Source of the DNA: Lipingzhangella_A rawalii
GTDB taxonomy: Bacteria; Actinomycetota; Actinomycetes; Streptosporangiales; Streptosporangiaceae
NCBI RefSeq assembly: GCF_031628175.1
Contig: NZ_JAVLVT010000003.1
Coordinates: 558,001 to 622,000, forward strand
Length of the DNA: 64,000 bases
Direction of reading: 5' to 3'
The translations under genes and the position numbers were made by a program. Numbering within the stretch: the stretch's first letter is position 1; each line of letters opens with the position of its first letter. Below are positions 63,998 to 64,000 of this stretch, piece after piece. Under the pieces are notes generated by a model. That model ran no database searches. It saw only the letters and a list, made by a program, of their open reading frames with translations, and was not told the DNA's origin.

Positions 63998-64000
63998 GAC

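Overview
The window is chromosomal DNA from a high-GC actinomycete. A relative of Nocardiopsis (Streptosporangiales) is the best guess, inferred from gene content rather than from a marker gene. Pointers are a DivIVA/FilP-type coiled-coil protein, class E sortase, DUF3039, DUF2017 beside clpS, the Mec-CysO-CysM cysteine operon, paired DUF5753/DUF397 regulators and DUF574 methyltransferases. GTG starts and 4-base stop/start overlaps are frequent. No rRNA, tRNA, transposase or phage gene was found.

Layout. 1-13.4 kb: acyl-CoA metabolism (methylmalonyl-CoA epimerase, thiolase, MeaB GTPase, MarR regulator, and a B12 mutase large subunit with isobutyryl-CoA mutase active-site residues), interrupted by two secreted GH18 chitinases, then a YbbN-like protein, malic enzyme and DUF3039. 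13.9-30.5 kb: mostly housekeeping (sortase, helicase, secreted metalloprotease, trpS, pncA/pncB, clpS, mec-cysO-cysM, Ser/Thr kinase, ECF sigma factor, KefB-like antiporter) plus a frameshifted NHL-repeat protein. 30.7-43.8 kb: a tightly overlapping acyl-CoA carboxylase/dehydrogenase operon with an AtuA-like protein, a TetR regulator, an esterase and an acyl-CoA oxidase-like gene.

43.9-52.0 kb: a type I-E CRISPR-Cas locus with cas3, cas8e, cse2, cas7e, cas5e and cas6e, but without cas1, cas2 or a CRISPR array. The 565-base gap between cas3 and cas8e holds one lone, end-degenerate I-E repeat with an intact hairpin. Its spacer-like 3' flank starts with 14 bases that match the cas3 promoter at 12 positions, and it is also inverted-repeated just ahead of cas8e. 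This looks like a crRNA-like guide for cas self-repression (compare the CreR/CreA class of degenerate mini-CRISPRs), and it is the most interesting element here. A 57-residue single-pass membrane protein with a good ribosome site lies antisense in the same gap.

52.4-59.6 kb: a catabolic cluster of two divergent operons (CoA-transferase plus citrate-synthase-like lyase; intradiol dioxygenase, DoxX and amidohydrolase) with an IclR regulator. The shared intergenic region has a mirror-symmetric set of TGTCCG palindromes. It is flanked by an intact and a truncated DUF574 methyltransferase. 60-64 kb: an XRE-DUF397 pair, an overlooked 42-residue zinc-ribbon protein, a methyltransferase broken by a GT duplication, and a maleylpyruvate-isomerase-like protein running to the right edge.
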